In this document: positions 37,219 to 46,492 of the stretch, piece by piece
Numbering within the stretch: the first letter of the stretch is position 1
Layout of the letters: each line of letters starts with the position of its first letter
The notes under the pieces: model-generated
Told to the model about the DNA's origin: nothing
The model's input: the letters and a program-made list of their open reading frames with translations, nothing else
The model's database searches: none
Assembly (NCBI GenBank): GCA_937924525.1
Contig: CALDSU010000014.1
Coordinates: forward strand, 1-64,000
Direction of reading: 5' to 3'
Length of the DNA stretch: 64,000 nt
Source of the DNA: an uncultured Bryobacteraceae bacterium
GTDB taxonomy: Bacteria > Acidobacteriota > Terriglobia > Bryobacterales > Bryobacteraceae
Made by a program: the position numbers and the translations under genes

Positions 37219-38403
37219 TCAGCTCCGCGGCAGCTTGACCGCCAGAAAGTAGCCCGCGATCGGGAACAGCACCAGCCCGGCGAAGGCGTGCTGCATCGAC
37301 CAGTGATCGGACACCCATCCCACCGCGGGAATGAACAGCAGACCGGCCAGCCCCCAGGCGAAGCCCATCATCAGCGCCGAAACCGTGCCCGCCTGCGACG
37401 GGACCAATTCCTGGCCCATCACCACATTCACCGGGATGGTGAACAGCAGCACCAGTCCGCCCAAAACCAGGCCGGCGGAGGAAACCCAGCCCGAAGTCAA
37501 CACGAACAACCACAGAAAGGGCGCCGAGCCGGCCATCGACCAGAGGATGACCCGCCGTCCGCCGAAACGATCGGCGAGGCTGCCGCCCAAAAAACCGCCC
37601 ACCGCGCCGCACAGCAGGTAGCCCGACGTGAGGTAGCTGGCTTCCTGGAAAGAATACCCCCGTTGGCGCGTGAGGAACAGCGGCAGGAACTGTGCGAAGG
37701 ACACCTGTACAATGGACCGGACGAACACGAGCAGATACAGGAGCGTGAGTGGCTTCCAGACCTCGCGGAGGGCGTTCCAGTCCACGTGCGCCCGTGGCCG
37801 CTCCTCCGGGGAGAACCGCAGCCGCCCCAGGAGCACGGCTGAGATCAGCACTCCCGGCAGCGATGCCCACAGCACGCCGCGCAGCCCGAGGGCGGAGGCC
37901 AGAGCCGAATAGTAGACCGGCCCCAAGGCCAGGCCCAGCGTTCCCGAACTGATGAAGATGGCCATAGCGCGGCCGCGTCCGGAGTCCAGCCCGATGGTCG
38001 CCTGGGCCGCGGCCTGCGGATGAAACGCGGCAATGCCGGCGCCCCCCAGAAACACCATCGCCAGCAGCGCCGGGAAGTGGGGCGCCCATCCGAGGCCGCA
38101 CAGAAACAGCGCCGCCACCGCAGGCGCCAGCACGCTGAACATCCGGCTGTGGAAGCGGTCGGAGAGCCAGCCGTAAGCCGGTTGCAGCAGCGAGGACGAC
38201 AAGACCAGGACGCCGCCGAGCCAGCCCGCTTGCGTCAGCGAGAGGCGGTATTGTTCCACCAGCAAGGGCTGGAGGACGCCCAGGCCAATGGAATACAGAT
38301 CCACCGCGAAGTGCGCCAGGCAAAACAGGACGAGCACTTCGAACGGGCGAACGCGAGGCGGAGACGGAGCGGGAACACTCAGGACCCCGGCTGGAGACGG
38401 CAT
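37219..38403 (-). CDS. MFS transporter, fosmidomycin-resistance (Fsr)-like
   Basis: A 394-residue protein with twelve membrane segments. The first reads LFCLAHFAVDLYSIGLGVLQPLL, typical of the Fsr/YfcJ-like branch. The loop between helices 2 and 3 has GWLSDRFHSR, and LADRFGGRR follows helix 8, the conserved MFS DRFGRR pattern. Relatives export fosmidomycin, but the native substrate is unknown. It ends 3 bases upstream of queC. Confidence 0.82.
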   Translation of the reverse strand: MPSPAGVLSVPAPSPPRVRPFEVLVLFCLAHFAVDLYSIGLGVLQPLLVEQYRLSLTQAGWLGGVLVLSSSLLQPAYGWLSDRFHSRMFSVLAPAVAALFLCGLGWAPHFPALLAMVFLGGAGIAAFHPQAAAQATIGLDSGRGRAMAIFISSGTLGLALGPVYYSALASALGLRGVLWASLPGVLISAVLLGRLRFSPEERPRAHVDWNALREVWKPLTLLYLLVFVRSIVQVSFAQFLPLFLTRQRGYSFQEASYLTSGYLLCGAVGGFLGGSLADRFGGRRVILWSMAGSAPFLWLFVLTSGWVSSAGLVLGGLVLLFTIPVNVVMGQELVPSQAGTVSALMMGFAWGLAGLLFIPAVGWVSDHWSMQHAFAGLVLFPIAGYFLAVKLPRS

Positions 38404-38449
38404 GCGGTAATGCCGTTATTATACCGGCCGGCGGTCCCCCGGCCCGGTG

Positions 38450-38971
38450 CTAGCGCGCCGCCTGCGCCGCCGCCGGCGCAACCAGATGCGACAGGCCCCG
38501 ATTCGGCGTCAGGCACAGCCGCACATCCAAGGTGTGACCTTCGAAGGCGAACGGCACAATCAACCATTCCTCCTTGCCCGCGCTCCGGGCGGAAAAACTC
38601 ATGCCGTAGATGACCGTGGGGATGCTGAGGCCCAAAGGTCCGAGATGCTCCTCCGCGGCGGTCTTGAAGTTGCCGATAATCATGTTGGTCAGCTCCGCCA
38701 TGGCGTCCAGGACCTCCTCGTTGACTTCGGCGAACTCCGTCATCAGGAAGCGGGACGACAGCTTGCACGCCGCGTCCCCCGAACAACACAGGCTGCCCGT
38801 GCCCATCCAGGCGCCGGCCAATCCGATCAGGCTGATGATGCCGTGGGACGGGCCGGGTGGATTGCGGTCCACATAGGCGGCTCCCACCTCCACTTCCATG
38901 CCCAGCATCGTCTGACAGACTTCCTGGGTAATCGCCGTCACGGTGTTTACCATGTGTTCGAACTGCATCAT
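38450..38971 (-). CDS. CheX-family phosphatase/chemotaxis-like protein
   Basis: A 173-residue CheX/CheC-type protein. The active-site motif ExxN is in MAELTNMIIGNFK (Glu93, Asn96), preceded by MTEFAEVNEEVLDA, the layout of CheX, which dephosphorylates CheY. It is encoded 26 bases after a free CheY-like receiver, so the two probably form a local signalling pair. No kinase, receptor or flagellar gene lies in the window. The C-terminal 30 residues form an alanine-rich tail. Confidence 0.75.
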   Translation of the reverse strand: MMQFEHMVNTVTAITQEVCQTMLGMEVEVGAAYVDRNPPGPSHGIISLIGLAGAWMGTGSLCCSGDAACKLSSRFLMTEFAEVNEEVLDAMAELTNMIIGNFKTAAEEHLGPLGLSIPTVIYGMSFSARSAGKEEWLIVPFAFEGHTLDVRLCLTPNRGLSHLVAPAAAQAAR

Positions 38972-38997
38972 GTCGTTTGCCTCCGCGGGGGGCCGCC

Positions 38998-39369
38998 TCA
39001 GAACAGGCCGTCCAGTTTCTGCTTGATCTGGTCGGCGGTGAAGGGCTTACGCACGTAGCCGTTGGCGCCCCGTTGCACGGCTTCCATCACCTTGGCTTCG
39101 CCGCCCTCGGTCGTAATCATGATCACCGGGATTTTCGCCCAGTCGGCGCTGCCCCGGATCTGCCCCAGCAACTGGAGTCCGTCCATGTTCGGCATGTTGA
39201 TGTCGGTCAGCACCAGTTGCACCGGATGCTGGCGAAGCGCGGCCAGGGCCTCCACGCCGTCACCCGCCTCCAGGACCTTCCCGACCGGAACCTGCGCCTG
39301 AGTCAGCATCCGCTGCACGATCTTCCGGATGGCCGCCGAGTCGTCGACGATCAACACGTCCAGTGGCAT
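38998..39369 (-). CDS. stand-alone CheY-like response regulator
   Basis: A 123-residue single receiver domain. The acidic pocket Asp9-Asp10 (VDDS), phospho-acceptor Asp56 (LTDINMP) and Lys108 (VRKPF) are all present. Two-residue signal switches Thr (ITTEGG) and aromatic (GYVRKP) resemble CheY. The ribosome-binding site AGGAGAGG precedes the ATG. It has no output domain and is followed by the CheX-like gene, its likely phosphatase. Confidence 0.9.
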   Translation of the reverse strand: MPLDVLIVDDSAAIRKIVQRMLTQAQVPVGKVLEAGDGVEALAALRQHPVQLVLTDINMPNMDGLQLLGQIRGSADWAKIPVIMITTEGGEAKVMEAVQRGANGYVRKPFTADQIKQKLDGLF

Positions 39370-39479
39370 CTCTGCACCTCTCCTTGGGATTCTATTGCTG
39401 CCAGCGCAGGCCGGAGCAGCGCGAAACCCTTCCCCTGTTTCATCGGTCGGGAAGGCGAAAATTTGAGGAAGCGGAAACG

Positions 39480-40469
39480 TCAGCGGCGGCCCAGCGCGGC
39501 CGCGATGGCCTGGGCGATCTTCTCGCCGTGAAACCGCCCGTTCTCGATGAAGATCTCGTTGGTGTGCATGCCCGCCACGATCACCCCCGCCAGGTAGATC
39601 CCCGGCCGGTCGCTTTCCAGCGTCTCCGGGTGCGTCCGCGGGCGCTGGGTGACCGGATCGAACTCGATGCCGGCCTGGCGTAGAAACTCCACGTCCGGCC
39701 GGTAGCCGGTCATGGCGAACACGAAGTCGTTGGCCAGCGTCACCGGCCCGTCCGGCGTCTCCAGCAGCACTTCCTTCTCGCGGATTTCCACCACCCGCGA
39801 ACGGAAAAAGGCCCGGATTTCCTGGTTCTGGATCCGGTTTTGCAGGTTCGGGCGGATCCAGTATTTCACGTGCCGGTGCAGCCCCTCGCCGCGGTGCACC
39901 AGAGTCACGCGCGCCCCGGTCCAATGCAACTCCAGCGCCGCGATGGCGGCCGAATTCTTACCCCCCACCACCAGCACGTCATGCCCGTAGTAGGGGTGCG
40001 CCTCCTTGTAGTAGTGAATCACCTTGGGCAAGTCCTCGCCCGGCACGCCCAGCAGGTTCGGCACGTCGTAGTAGCCAGTGGCCAGGATCACCTTGCGGGC
40101 GCGATACGTCCGGCACTCCCCGTGGCGGTCCCGCGTGGCGACCTCGAACGCCAGGTCCCGGCCCCGCACGTCCTCCACGCGCTCGTACTGCCGAATGACC
40201 AGCTGAAAGTGCTCGGCCACCCGGCGGTAGTACTTCAGCGCCTCGGTCCGGGTCGGTTTCTCGTTCAGGCTGGTCATCGGAATGCCCCCGATTTCCAGCA
40301 GCTCCGGCGTCGTGAAGAACACCATGTTCGTGGGATAGTGGTAAAGCGAGTTGACGACACAACCCTTGTCGATGAGAACCGCGCTCACCCCCCGCCGGCG
40401 GAGTTCGATGCCGCAGGCCAATCCCGTGGGACCCGCGCCGACCACCAGCGCGTCGTAGTCCGCGGTCAC
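39480..40469 (-). CDS. YpdA-like bacillithiol-disulfide reductase-type flavoprotein
   Basis: A 329-residue thioredoxin-reductase-like flavoprotein. It has an N-terminal FAD motif (ALVVGAGPTGLACGIEL), YHYPTNMVFFTTPELLEIG, and a second dinucleotide motif VLVVGGKNSAAIAAL for NADPH. The CxxC redox motif of thioredoxin reductase is absent. This is the pattern of YpdA, which reduces bacillithiol disulfide; a stand-alone flavin oxidoreductase role is the alternative. The start is a GTG (40469) overlapping the alaS stop by four bases. The true substrate is unproven. Confidence 0.7.
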   Translation of the reverse strand: MTADYDALVVGAGPTGLACGIELRRRGVSAVLIDKGCVVNSLYHYPTNMVFFTTPELLEIGGIPMTSLNEKPTRTEALKYYRRVAEHFQLVIRQYERVEDVRGRDLAFEVATRDRHGECRTYRARKVILATGYYDVPNLLGVPGEDLPKVIHYYKEAHPYYGHDVLVVGGKNSAAIAALELHWTGARVTLVHRGEGLHRHVKYWIRPNLQNRIQNQEIRAFFRSRVVEIREKEVLLETPDGPVTLANDFVFAMTGYRPDVEFLRQAGIEFDPVTQRPRTHPETLESDRPGIYLAGVIVAGMHTNEIFIENGRFHGEKIAQAIAAALGRR

Positions 40470-43105
40470 AGCATCCTCTCGACCATCGGATAGACACCGG
40501 ACAGCGCGCCCGCCAGCGCGCTCACGTCCTTGCCGCCCGCTTCCGCCATGTCCGGACGACCGCCGCCTTTGCCGCCGACCGCCTGCGCGACCGCCCCGGC
40601 CAGCTTTCCCGCGTGCACTCTCCCGGCAAGGTCCTTGGTCACCGCCGACACGATCGCGATCTGGCCGTCCTCGGCCGCGGCCAGCACCACCACCGCCGTT
40701 TTCCACTTGTTGCGCAGGGCGTCGGCCAGATTCCGAAGCTGGGCGCGATCCAACCCGTCTACCCGCGCGGCCAGCACGCGCGCCGGTCCCAGCGTCCGGG
40801 CCTGCGTCTCCAGGTCCGCCGCCGCGCCCTGCGCGATCCGCGTCTTGAGCTGTTCCAGTTGCTTTTCCAGCGCGTGCTGCTGCGCCAGCATTCTCTCGAC
40901 CTGCTCCACCAGTTCCGGCTCGCCGACGCGGAGCAGGTGGGCCAGCGCCTGCAACGTTCCGTGCGCCTGCTGGTACCGGCGGACGGCGGCCTCACCCGTA
41001 ATCGCCTCGATGCGGCGCACGCCGGCCGAAATGCTTCCCTCCGAGACGATCTTGCAGACGCCGATATCGCCCGTGCGCGCCACGTGCGTGCCGCCGCAAA
41101 GCTCCTTGCTGAAGTCCGCCACGGAGACCACCCGGACCTCCTCGCCGTACTTTTCGCCGAACAGCGCCATGGCGCCGGCGGCGATCGCCTGCTCGAGCGG
41201 CAGCACGGCCGTGGTCACTTCCGCGTTCCTCAGGATCTGGTCGTTCATCAGGCGCTCGATCTCTTCGAGCTCGGCTGAATCCAGCGCCGAGTAATGCGTG
41301 AAGTCAAACCGCAGCCGCGGCGGCTCCACCACGCTGCCCGCCTGCTTGACGTGGGTCCCCAGCACCTGGCGCAGCGCGGCGTGCAACAGGTGCGTGGCGG
41401 TGTGATTCCGCATGGTCGCCAGCCGCAGGGCGGGGTCGACGCGGGCCACCACTTCTTCGCCCAGGCGGAGGGGCGCCACCGCGCGGATCCGGTGCACGCT
41501 CAAACCCGGCACGGCCGGAAACACCGTCGTCACCACCGCCACCGTTTCCCCGGTGGCCGGGCGCACCAGCCGTCCCTGGTCGCCAACCTGGCCGCCGGTC
41601 TCGGCGTAAAACGGCGTCTGGTCCAGCACCAGTTCCGCCTCGACCCCCGCGGCCACCTCGTCCACCGGTTCGCGGTTGACCAGCAAACCGGTCACCACCG
41701 AACCCGCCTCCAGCCGGTCGTAACCCAGGAAGCGGGTTTTGCCCTTCGCCAGCAGATCCTGATAGGCCGTGGCGATCGCCCCTTTCTCGGCGCCCTTCCA
41801 ACTGGCCCGGGCGCGTTCGCGCTGCCGCTGCATCTCGGCCGCGAACCCTTCGCGGTCGATCGCGATGCCGCGCTCGCGGGCCATGTCTTCCTGCTCGTCC
41901 AGCGCCAGGCCGTAGGTGTCGTAGAGCTTGAACGCCACCGCGCCGGGCAGCACCGGCTGGACCAGCGCCTTCACTTCGTCCGTGAACACTTTCTCGGCCA
42001 CCAGGAAGGTCGTGGCGTAGCGGTGCTCTTCATCCTTGACGACGCGCGCCACGCGCGTCATGCTCTCCATCAGTTCCGGGTACGCGGGCCGCATCCACTC
42101 GGCCACGAAGTTCGCCAGGCGATAGAGATACGCTTCCTCGACGCCCGCCCTGCGCGCGTGCCGCATCGCCCGCCGCATGATCTTGCGGAGCACGTAGCCG
42201 CGGCCGTCATTGGCCGGCAGTACGCCGTCGTGAATCAGGAAGGCCGCGGCGCGCGCGTGGTCGGCGTTGATGCGCAGGGCGGTGTCCACGCGCGGGTCCG
42301 CGCCCACCTCGACGCCGAACAGTTCCGCGGCTTTTTCCATGATGGGCCGCAGCAGGTCGCAATCGTAGTTCGAGTAATAGCCTTGCAGGATGGCCGCCAA
42401 CCGCTCCAGCCCCAGCCCGGTGTCGATCGACGGCCGCGGCAGCGGCGTCATCCGGCCGTCGGCGTCGCGGTTGAATTGCATGAACACCAGGTTCCAGATC
42501 TCGACGAAGCGGCCGCCCGCGTCGTCGGGGAACTGTTCGTGCTCGCGCCCGGGCTCGGCGGCTTCCGGCCCCAGGTCGTAATGCAGCTCCGAGCACGGCC
42601 CGCACGGGCCGGTGTCGCCCATCTGCCAAAAATTGTCCTTTTCCCCGCAGCGGAAGATCCGCTCCCCGGGAACGCCCGCCACTTTCTTCCACAGCTCTGC
42701 GGCCTCATCGTCTTCCCGAAAGACCGTGACATACAGGCGGTCTTTCGGCAGGCCGTAATCCCTGGTCACCAGATCCCAGGCGAACGCGATGGCCTCCGCT
42801 TTGAAGTAGTCGCCGAAGGAAAAGTTCCCGAGCATCTCGAAGAAGGTGTGGTGGCGGCGGGTGTAGCCGACATTTTCCAGATCGTTGTGCTTGCCCCCCG
42901 CGCGCACGCACTTCTGCGAAGTCGCCGCCCGCCGGTAGTCGCGTCGCTCCAGGCCGAGAAACACATCCTTGAACTGGTTCATGCCCGCATTGGTGAACAG
43001 CAGCGTCGGGTCGTTGGCGGGGACCAGGGAGGAACTCTTCACCACGCGATGGCCGCGCGCGGCAAAAAAGTCCAGAAAACGTTGGCGTATCTCGTGACCG
43101 GTCAC
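40466..43105 (-). CDS. alaS: alanyl-tRNA synthetase
   Basis: An 879-residue class II synthetase charging tRNA-Ala. The N-terminal aminoacylation domain opens with IRQRFLDFFAARGHRVV and has NDPTLLFTNAGMNQFK. The editing domain carries the zinc-type HTATHLLHAAL and, much later, ELCGGTHVARTGDIG. A C-terminal coiled coil and DHHA1 domain (GGGRPDMAEAGG) end the protein. Length and order match bacterial AlaS. Its stop overlaps the GTG start of the flavoprotein gene downstream. Confidence 0.95.
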   Translation of the reverse strand: MTGHEIRQRFLDFFAARGHRVVKSSSLVPANDPTLLFTNAGMNQFKDVFLGLERRDYRRAATSQKCVRAGGKHNDLENVGYTRRHHTFFEMLGNFSFGDYFKAEAIAFAWDLVTRDYGLPKDRLYVTVFREDDEAAELWKKVAGVPGERIFRCGEKDNFWQMGDTGPCGPCSELHYDLGPEAAEPGREHEQFPDDAGGRFVEIWNLVFMQFNRDADGRMTPLPRPSIDTGLGLERLAAILQGYYSNYDCDLLRPIMEKAAELFGVEVGADPRVDTALRINADHARAAAFLIHDGVLPANDGRGYVLRKIMRRAMRHARRAGVEEAYLYRLANFVAEWMRPAYPELMESMTRVARVVKDEEHRYATTFLVAEKVFTDEVKALVQPVLPGAVAFKLYDTYGLALDEQEDMARERGIAIDREGFAAEMQRQRERARASWKGAEKGAIATAYQDLLAKGKTRFLGYDRLEAGSVVTGLLVNREPVDEVAAGVEAELVLDQTPFYAETGGQVGDQGRLVRPATGETVAVVTTVFPAVPGLSVHRIRAVAPLRLGEEVVARVDPALRLATMRNHTATHLLHAALRQVLGTHVKQAGSVVEPPRLRFDFTHYSALDSAELEEIERLMNDQILRNAEVTTAVLPLEQAIAAGAMALFGEKYGEEVRVVSVADFSKELCGGTHVARTGDIGVCKIVSEGSISAGVRRIEAITGEAAVRRYQQAHGTLQALAHLLRVGEPELVEQVERMLAQQHALEKQLEQLKTRIAQGAAADLETQARTLGPARVLAARVDGLDRAQLRNLADALRNKWKTAVVVLAAAEDGQIAIVSAVTKDLAGRVHAGKLAGAVAQAVGGKGGGRPDMAEAGGKDVSALAGALSGVYPMVERML

Positions 43106-43185
43106 AGGGAATCCTTCTGCCAGGGGGAAAAGTGTTGCTGGACGCTATTGTATCGCGGGGCCGCGTCCAGCCCCGGCGCGCACCC

Positions 43186-45108
43186 TCAAGGCTGCAGATT
43201 GCCAAGGGCGCGAAGGGGGATGCGCAGCAGCCGGATGTCTTCCATGTTTTCGGCGTGAATCACGTACAGCGAGTCTCCCTGTTCCAGCAACTGGGCATAG
43301 TGATAACCGGCGTAGCCGGGGTCTTTGCCCGCGAAGCGATATACGGTCGGCGCGTCGCGCAGGACGGCCATCGCCGTGAAAACCCGTCCGTCCGCGGACA
43401 GAGACAGGCACTGCGGAATGCGGACGCCGTCCGGGTTGGGATTCGAAACCATCGCATACCGCCCGTCGCGCAGGCGGAGCACGTGGAACTTGGCGCCGGC
43501 GTCCGGGAAATCCGTGCGGACCGGCGGCGTCCAGGTGCGGCCCTGGTCGCGGCTGCACGAGCGGTACAGCCGGCCGGACTTGCGGTTGTCGCGCAGCGCC
43601 GCGGCCAGCGTACCGTCCGGCAGCGTCCACCAGACCGGCTCGTCCATCCGCGCGCCGTCCTCGGGAGCAGGCAGCGCGAAGAATTGCCAGTCCCCGGGCG
43701 CCGCGAGGCCGCCGCTGGCCATCGTGGTGCGCATTCGCCGGTCGCGCCGCGCCATCATCCACTCCCCGGACGCCAACCGCTCGGGCGGAAAGTTGTTGAT
43801 GGTGTCGCGCGCGATCACCACCGGGGCATCCCAGGCGTCCCGCGCCGCGTTCCACCGGTAGCCGCGCAGTTCGAGGCCCGGACCGAACAGCGGCCGGACG
43901 GCTTCGTCATACGCGGCCAGCGCCCATAATTCCCCGGCGCGGATCCAAAAGCCACGCGCAAAGTAGCGCATGTTGGCTTCGTCTTCCCGGGGCGTCAGCA
44001 TGCGCGGCGCGGACCAGTTCACCGCGTCGTGGCTGGTGGCGAAGCGCACGTGCTGGCCGGCGTGCAGGTCGCGGATGCGGTTTGAGCTCCACATCGCCCA
44101 GAAGCGCCCCCCGAAGTGGGTCACGTAGGGATGCATGTTGAAACCGGCCTCGTGCTCGACCGCGCGGAAGATCGTGATCAATTCTCCCGGCAGGCGCGGC
44201 AGTTCGGAAAAGTCCGCTGCCCGGCCGGCCGGCAAGCGCAGACCCGGCGCGCCGAACAGGTGGGCGCCGGCTTCCATCCGCCGGATGAATCCGGCCAGGA
44301 TCCGCCCGAGTTCCGCGGGCTTCTCGGCCGGCAGCGGATGCGAAGCGCCCGCGATCCACCGCAGTTCGATGTTCGGCCGCTCGCAAATGCCGATGGCCTC
44401 CGGCGCCGGCGTGGGCCGTCCCCGGTCACCCCACACCTCCAGAATCGGCAGCGCCGTCTTCCGCAGCAATTCGGCGCCGTCCCAGCGACTCCAGAGCTGC
44501 GCGAAGGTTTTCCGCTGCTCCTCAGTCCAACCGCCCGTCACGCGCAGCCGCTCGGCTTCGCGCGCGCGGTTCATCTCTTCAGTGAGCGTGGGGTTGGCCG
44601 GCCGGCCGAACACTTCCTGGGCCTGATGACGAGTCCATCCTTCCACCGACAGCACCCCCAGGATGCGCGCGGGCCAGGCGCGCCCCATTTCGAGCGCAAT
44701 CATGCCGCCGATGCTGTGGCCTCCCACGTAGAAGCGTTCGAGTTTTCGCACATCGGCGATCCGCATGGCGTCCGCGGCGAACTGTTCGATGGAACCGCGC
44801 GCCGGCGGCGGCCAACTCTGCCCGTGTCCGCGCACTTCGGCCAGCACCAGCGTCCAGCCCGGGTCCAGTTCCGGGATCACGCGTTCCCACTGGCGGCTGT
44901 CGCTGAAGCTGCCCGGAATCAGCATCAGCGCCGGACCACGTCCTTGCCGGTACAGGTAGGAAATCTTCCCCTCGTCCACAGCGAGGAATTGGCGCGTGAA
45001 TCCCGGCAAATCCGGGCCGGGGTTGTTCTGCGCCAGCGCCGGCGGGACCCCGAGAGCCAAACACACCCCACCGAGAAGGAGACTGGCTGCGCCCTTGAAT
45101 CGAGTCAT
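43186..45108 (-). CDS. exported fusion of alpha/beta-hydrolase and sialidase-like propeller
   Basis: About 640 residues with a signal peptide (MTRFKGAASLLLGGVCLALGV). The N-terminal half is an alpha/beta hydrolase: the nucleophile elbow is GHSIGG, an acidic position lies in LEVWGD, and the His in AGASHPLPAE near residue 260 completes a triad. The C-terminal half, from about residue 280, is a BNR-type propeller with the Asp box SRDQGRTW. The combination suggests a secreted esterase with a sugar-binding or hydrolysing partner domain. Catalytic sialidase Arg residues were not identified, so sialidase activity is not claimed. Start chosen at the signal peptide; a ribosome-binding site is weak. 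Confidence 0.7.
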   Translation of the reverse strand: MTRFKGAASLLLGGVCLALGVPPALAQNNPGPDLPGFTRQFLAVDEGKISYLYRQGRGPALMLIPGSFSDSRQWERVIPELDPGWTLVLAEVRGHGQSWPPPARGSIEQFAADAMRIADVRKLERFYVGGHSIGGMIALEMGRAWPARILGVLSVEGWTRHQAQEVFGRPANPTLTEEMNRAREAERLRVTGGWTEEQRKTFAQLWSRWDGAELLRKTALPILEVWGDRGRPTPAPEAIGICERPNIELRWIAGASHPLPAEKPAELGRILAGFIRRMEAGAHLFGAPGLRLPAGRAADFSELPRLPGELITIFRAVEHEAGFNMHPYVTHFGGRFWAMWSSNRIRDLHAGQHVRFATSHDAVNWSAPRMLTPREDEANMRYFARGFWIRAGELWALAAYDEAVRPLFGPGLELRGYRWNAARDAWDAPVVIARDTINNFPPERLASGEWMMARRDRRMRTTMASGGLAAPGDWQFFALPAPEDGARMDEPVWWTLPDGTLAAALRDNRKSGRLYRSCSRDQGRTWTPPVRTDFPDAGAKFHVLRLRDGRYAMVSNPNPDGVRIPQCLSLSADGRVFTAMAVLRDAPTVYRFAGKDPGYAGYHYAQLLEQGDSLYVIHAENMEDIRLLRIPLRALGNLQP

Positions 45109-45202
45109 GGCTGGGAGAGGAAAAAGCACGCCATACCCCACGCCCAACCGCGCACCCGGGCGTTGGTCCGCCGCGCGGGTTCGAGTTCCGGCTTGCCGCC
45201 CC

Positions 45203-46492
45203 TCAGATCTTGTACTTGTCGTAATCGAACGGCTCGTTCACCAGGTGGAACTTCGGCTCGCCCGGCATCTGGAGATAGTAGGTCTTCAGCGGCGTCCGCT
45301 CGAAGTCCGTCAGCTTGCGCGGTTCCGCGCGCCCGTCCACCCACTCGTAGATGGGCACTTCCCACGGATTAAAGGTGTCGCTCAACCCGCGCTCCACCGC
45401 CGTGCGGTACAGGTTGACGTTCCCCGGTTCATGCCCGCCCAAATACAGGCCAATGATGTCCAGGCGGAACTTGTCCTTGGAAAACATCACGAGGTTCGTC
45501 AGGTAGTCGTTCCCGATGCCGAAGCCGTCGCCGCTGCGCCCGTAGATGCCCTCGATCATCGCCAGGCCCGTCTTGAGCACACTCATGTTGTCGAGCGTCT
45601 TATGCGCCCAGATCTCCTGATGCATCGGGCTCAGCGGATGCGGGCTCTGATAGCGCGAGTAGTTCAGCTTCAGGTGCCGCTCGAAGAATTTGTTGACCAC
45701 CTTCTCCACGTTGGGGTCAATGTCCGGCTTCATCCAATCCGGCACGCCGGTCACCATCTGCCAGCCGGGGCAGAAGCGGACAAACGGCAGCACGACCAGC
45801 CCCTGCTCGTTCTTGACCGATTGGGTCAGGCACATGCCGTGCGCTTTCCACTTGGCGATATTCAGCAGCCAGGTGTCCGGTTCGTTGACCGGCGCGTAGT
45901 GCGGGATGCGCTTGTACACCACCGCGTCCGGCACTTGGCTCCAGGTCATTTCGTAGCCATCCTTGAAATTCCGGACCCGGCGCTCGCACTCGTTCATCTC
46001 GATGCCCAGGCGCTCGTTAATGTCTACGAAGCCCCGGTAGTTCCAGGCGGGGAAGTTATTGGCCTCGATAAAGTGGAACTTTTTGAGACCCAGTTCCTGA
46101 AGGCCCATCACCATGCCCTCGTAGAACTGCGGATCGGTGCCGGTGCCCCAGTTCTCCTCGTCGGGCCGCCCCTTGGTGCGTACGCTGCACACATTGGGCT
46201 TCAGCACAATGCGATGCGACACCGGAATGCCGGGCTTATCCAGGGGAACGAAGATCTCCCGGGCAAGTTGGAGCCCTTCCCGCCGCTTGGCCTCCTCGTG
46301 CATCTTGTGCGGCACCTTCGTTCGGCGGATGAAGACCGCTTTCGGGTTGGCCTCGATGAACGGGTGGAGTCCGAAATAAGCTTGCGGCAAACGGCTGGAC
46401 GCCGCGGGCAGCGCACTCGCGGTCACTGCTCCCGCGGCCGCCAGCGATCCGGTTCGAAGAAGGTCTCGGCGGCTCAGTTCCATGGTGTCCAT
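45203..46492 (-). CDS. Tat-exported DUF362-domain protein
   Basis: A 429-residue protein with a twin-arginine start (SRRDLLRTGSLAAAGAV). The body contains VSHRIVLKPNVCSV, a DUF362-type block (VLKPN) followed by ECERR and WLLNIAKWKAH. DUF362 proteins are often ferredoxin-linked, but the two CxxCxxCxxxC clusters are absent here, so no Fe-S centre is predicted. The start overlaps the neighbour upstream by one base at 46492. Function unknown. Confidence 0.65.
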   Translation of the reverse strand: MDTMELSRRDLLRTGSLAAAGAVTASALPAASSRLPQAYFGLHPFIEANPKAVFIRRTKVPHKMHEEAKRREGLQLAREIFVPLDKPGIPVSHRIVLKPNVCSVRTKGRPDEENWGTGTDPQFYEGMVMGLQELGLKKFHFIEANNFPAWNYRGFVDINERLGIEMNECERRVRNFKDGYEMTWSQVPDAVVYKRIPHYAPVNEPDTWLLNIAKWKAHGMCLTQSVKNEQGLVVLPFVRFCPGWQMVTGVPDWMKPDIDPNVEKVVNKFFERHLKLNYSRYQSPHPLSPMHQEIWAHKTLDNMSVLKTGLAMIEGIYGRSGDGFGIGNDYLTNLVMFSKDKFRLDIIGLYLGGHEPGNVNLYRTAVERGLSDTFNPWEVPIYEWVDGRAEPRKLTDFERTPLKTYYLQMPGEPKFHLVNEPFDYDKYKI

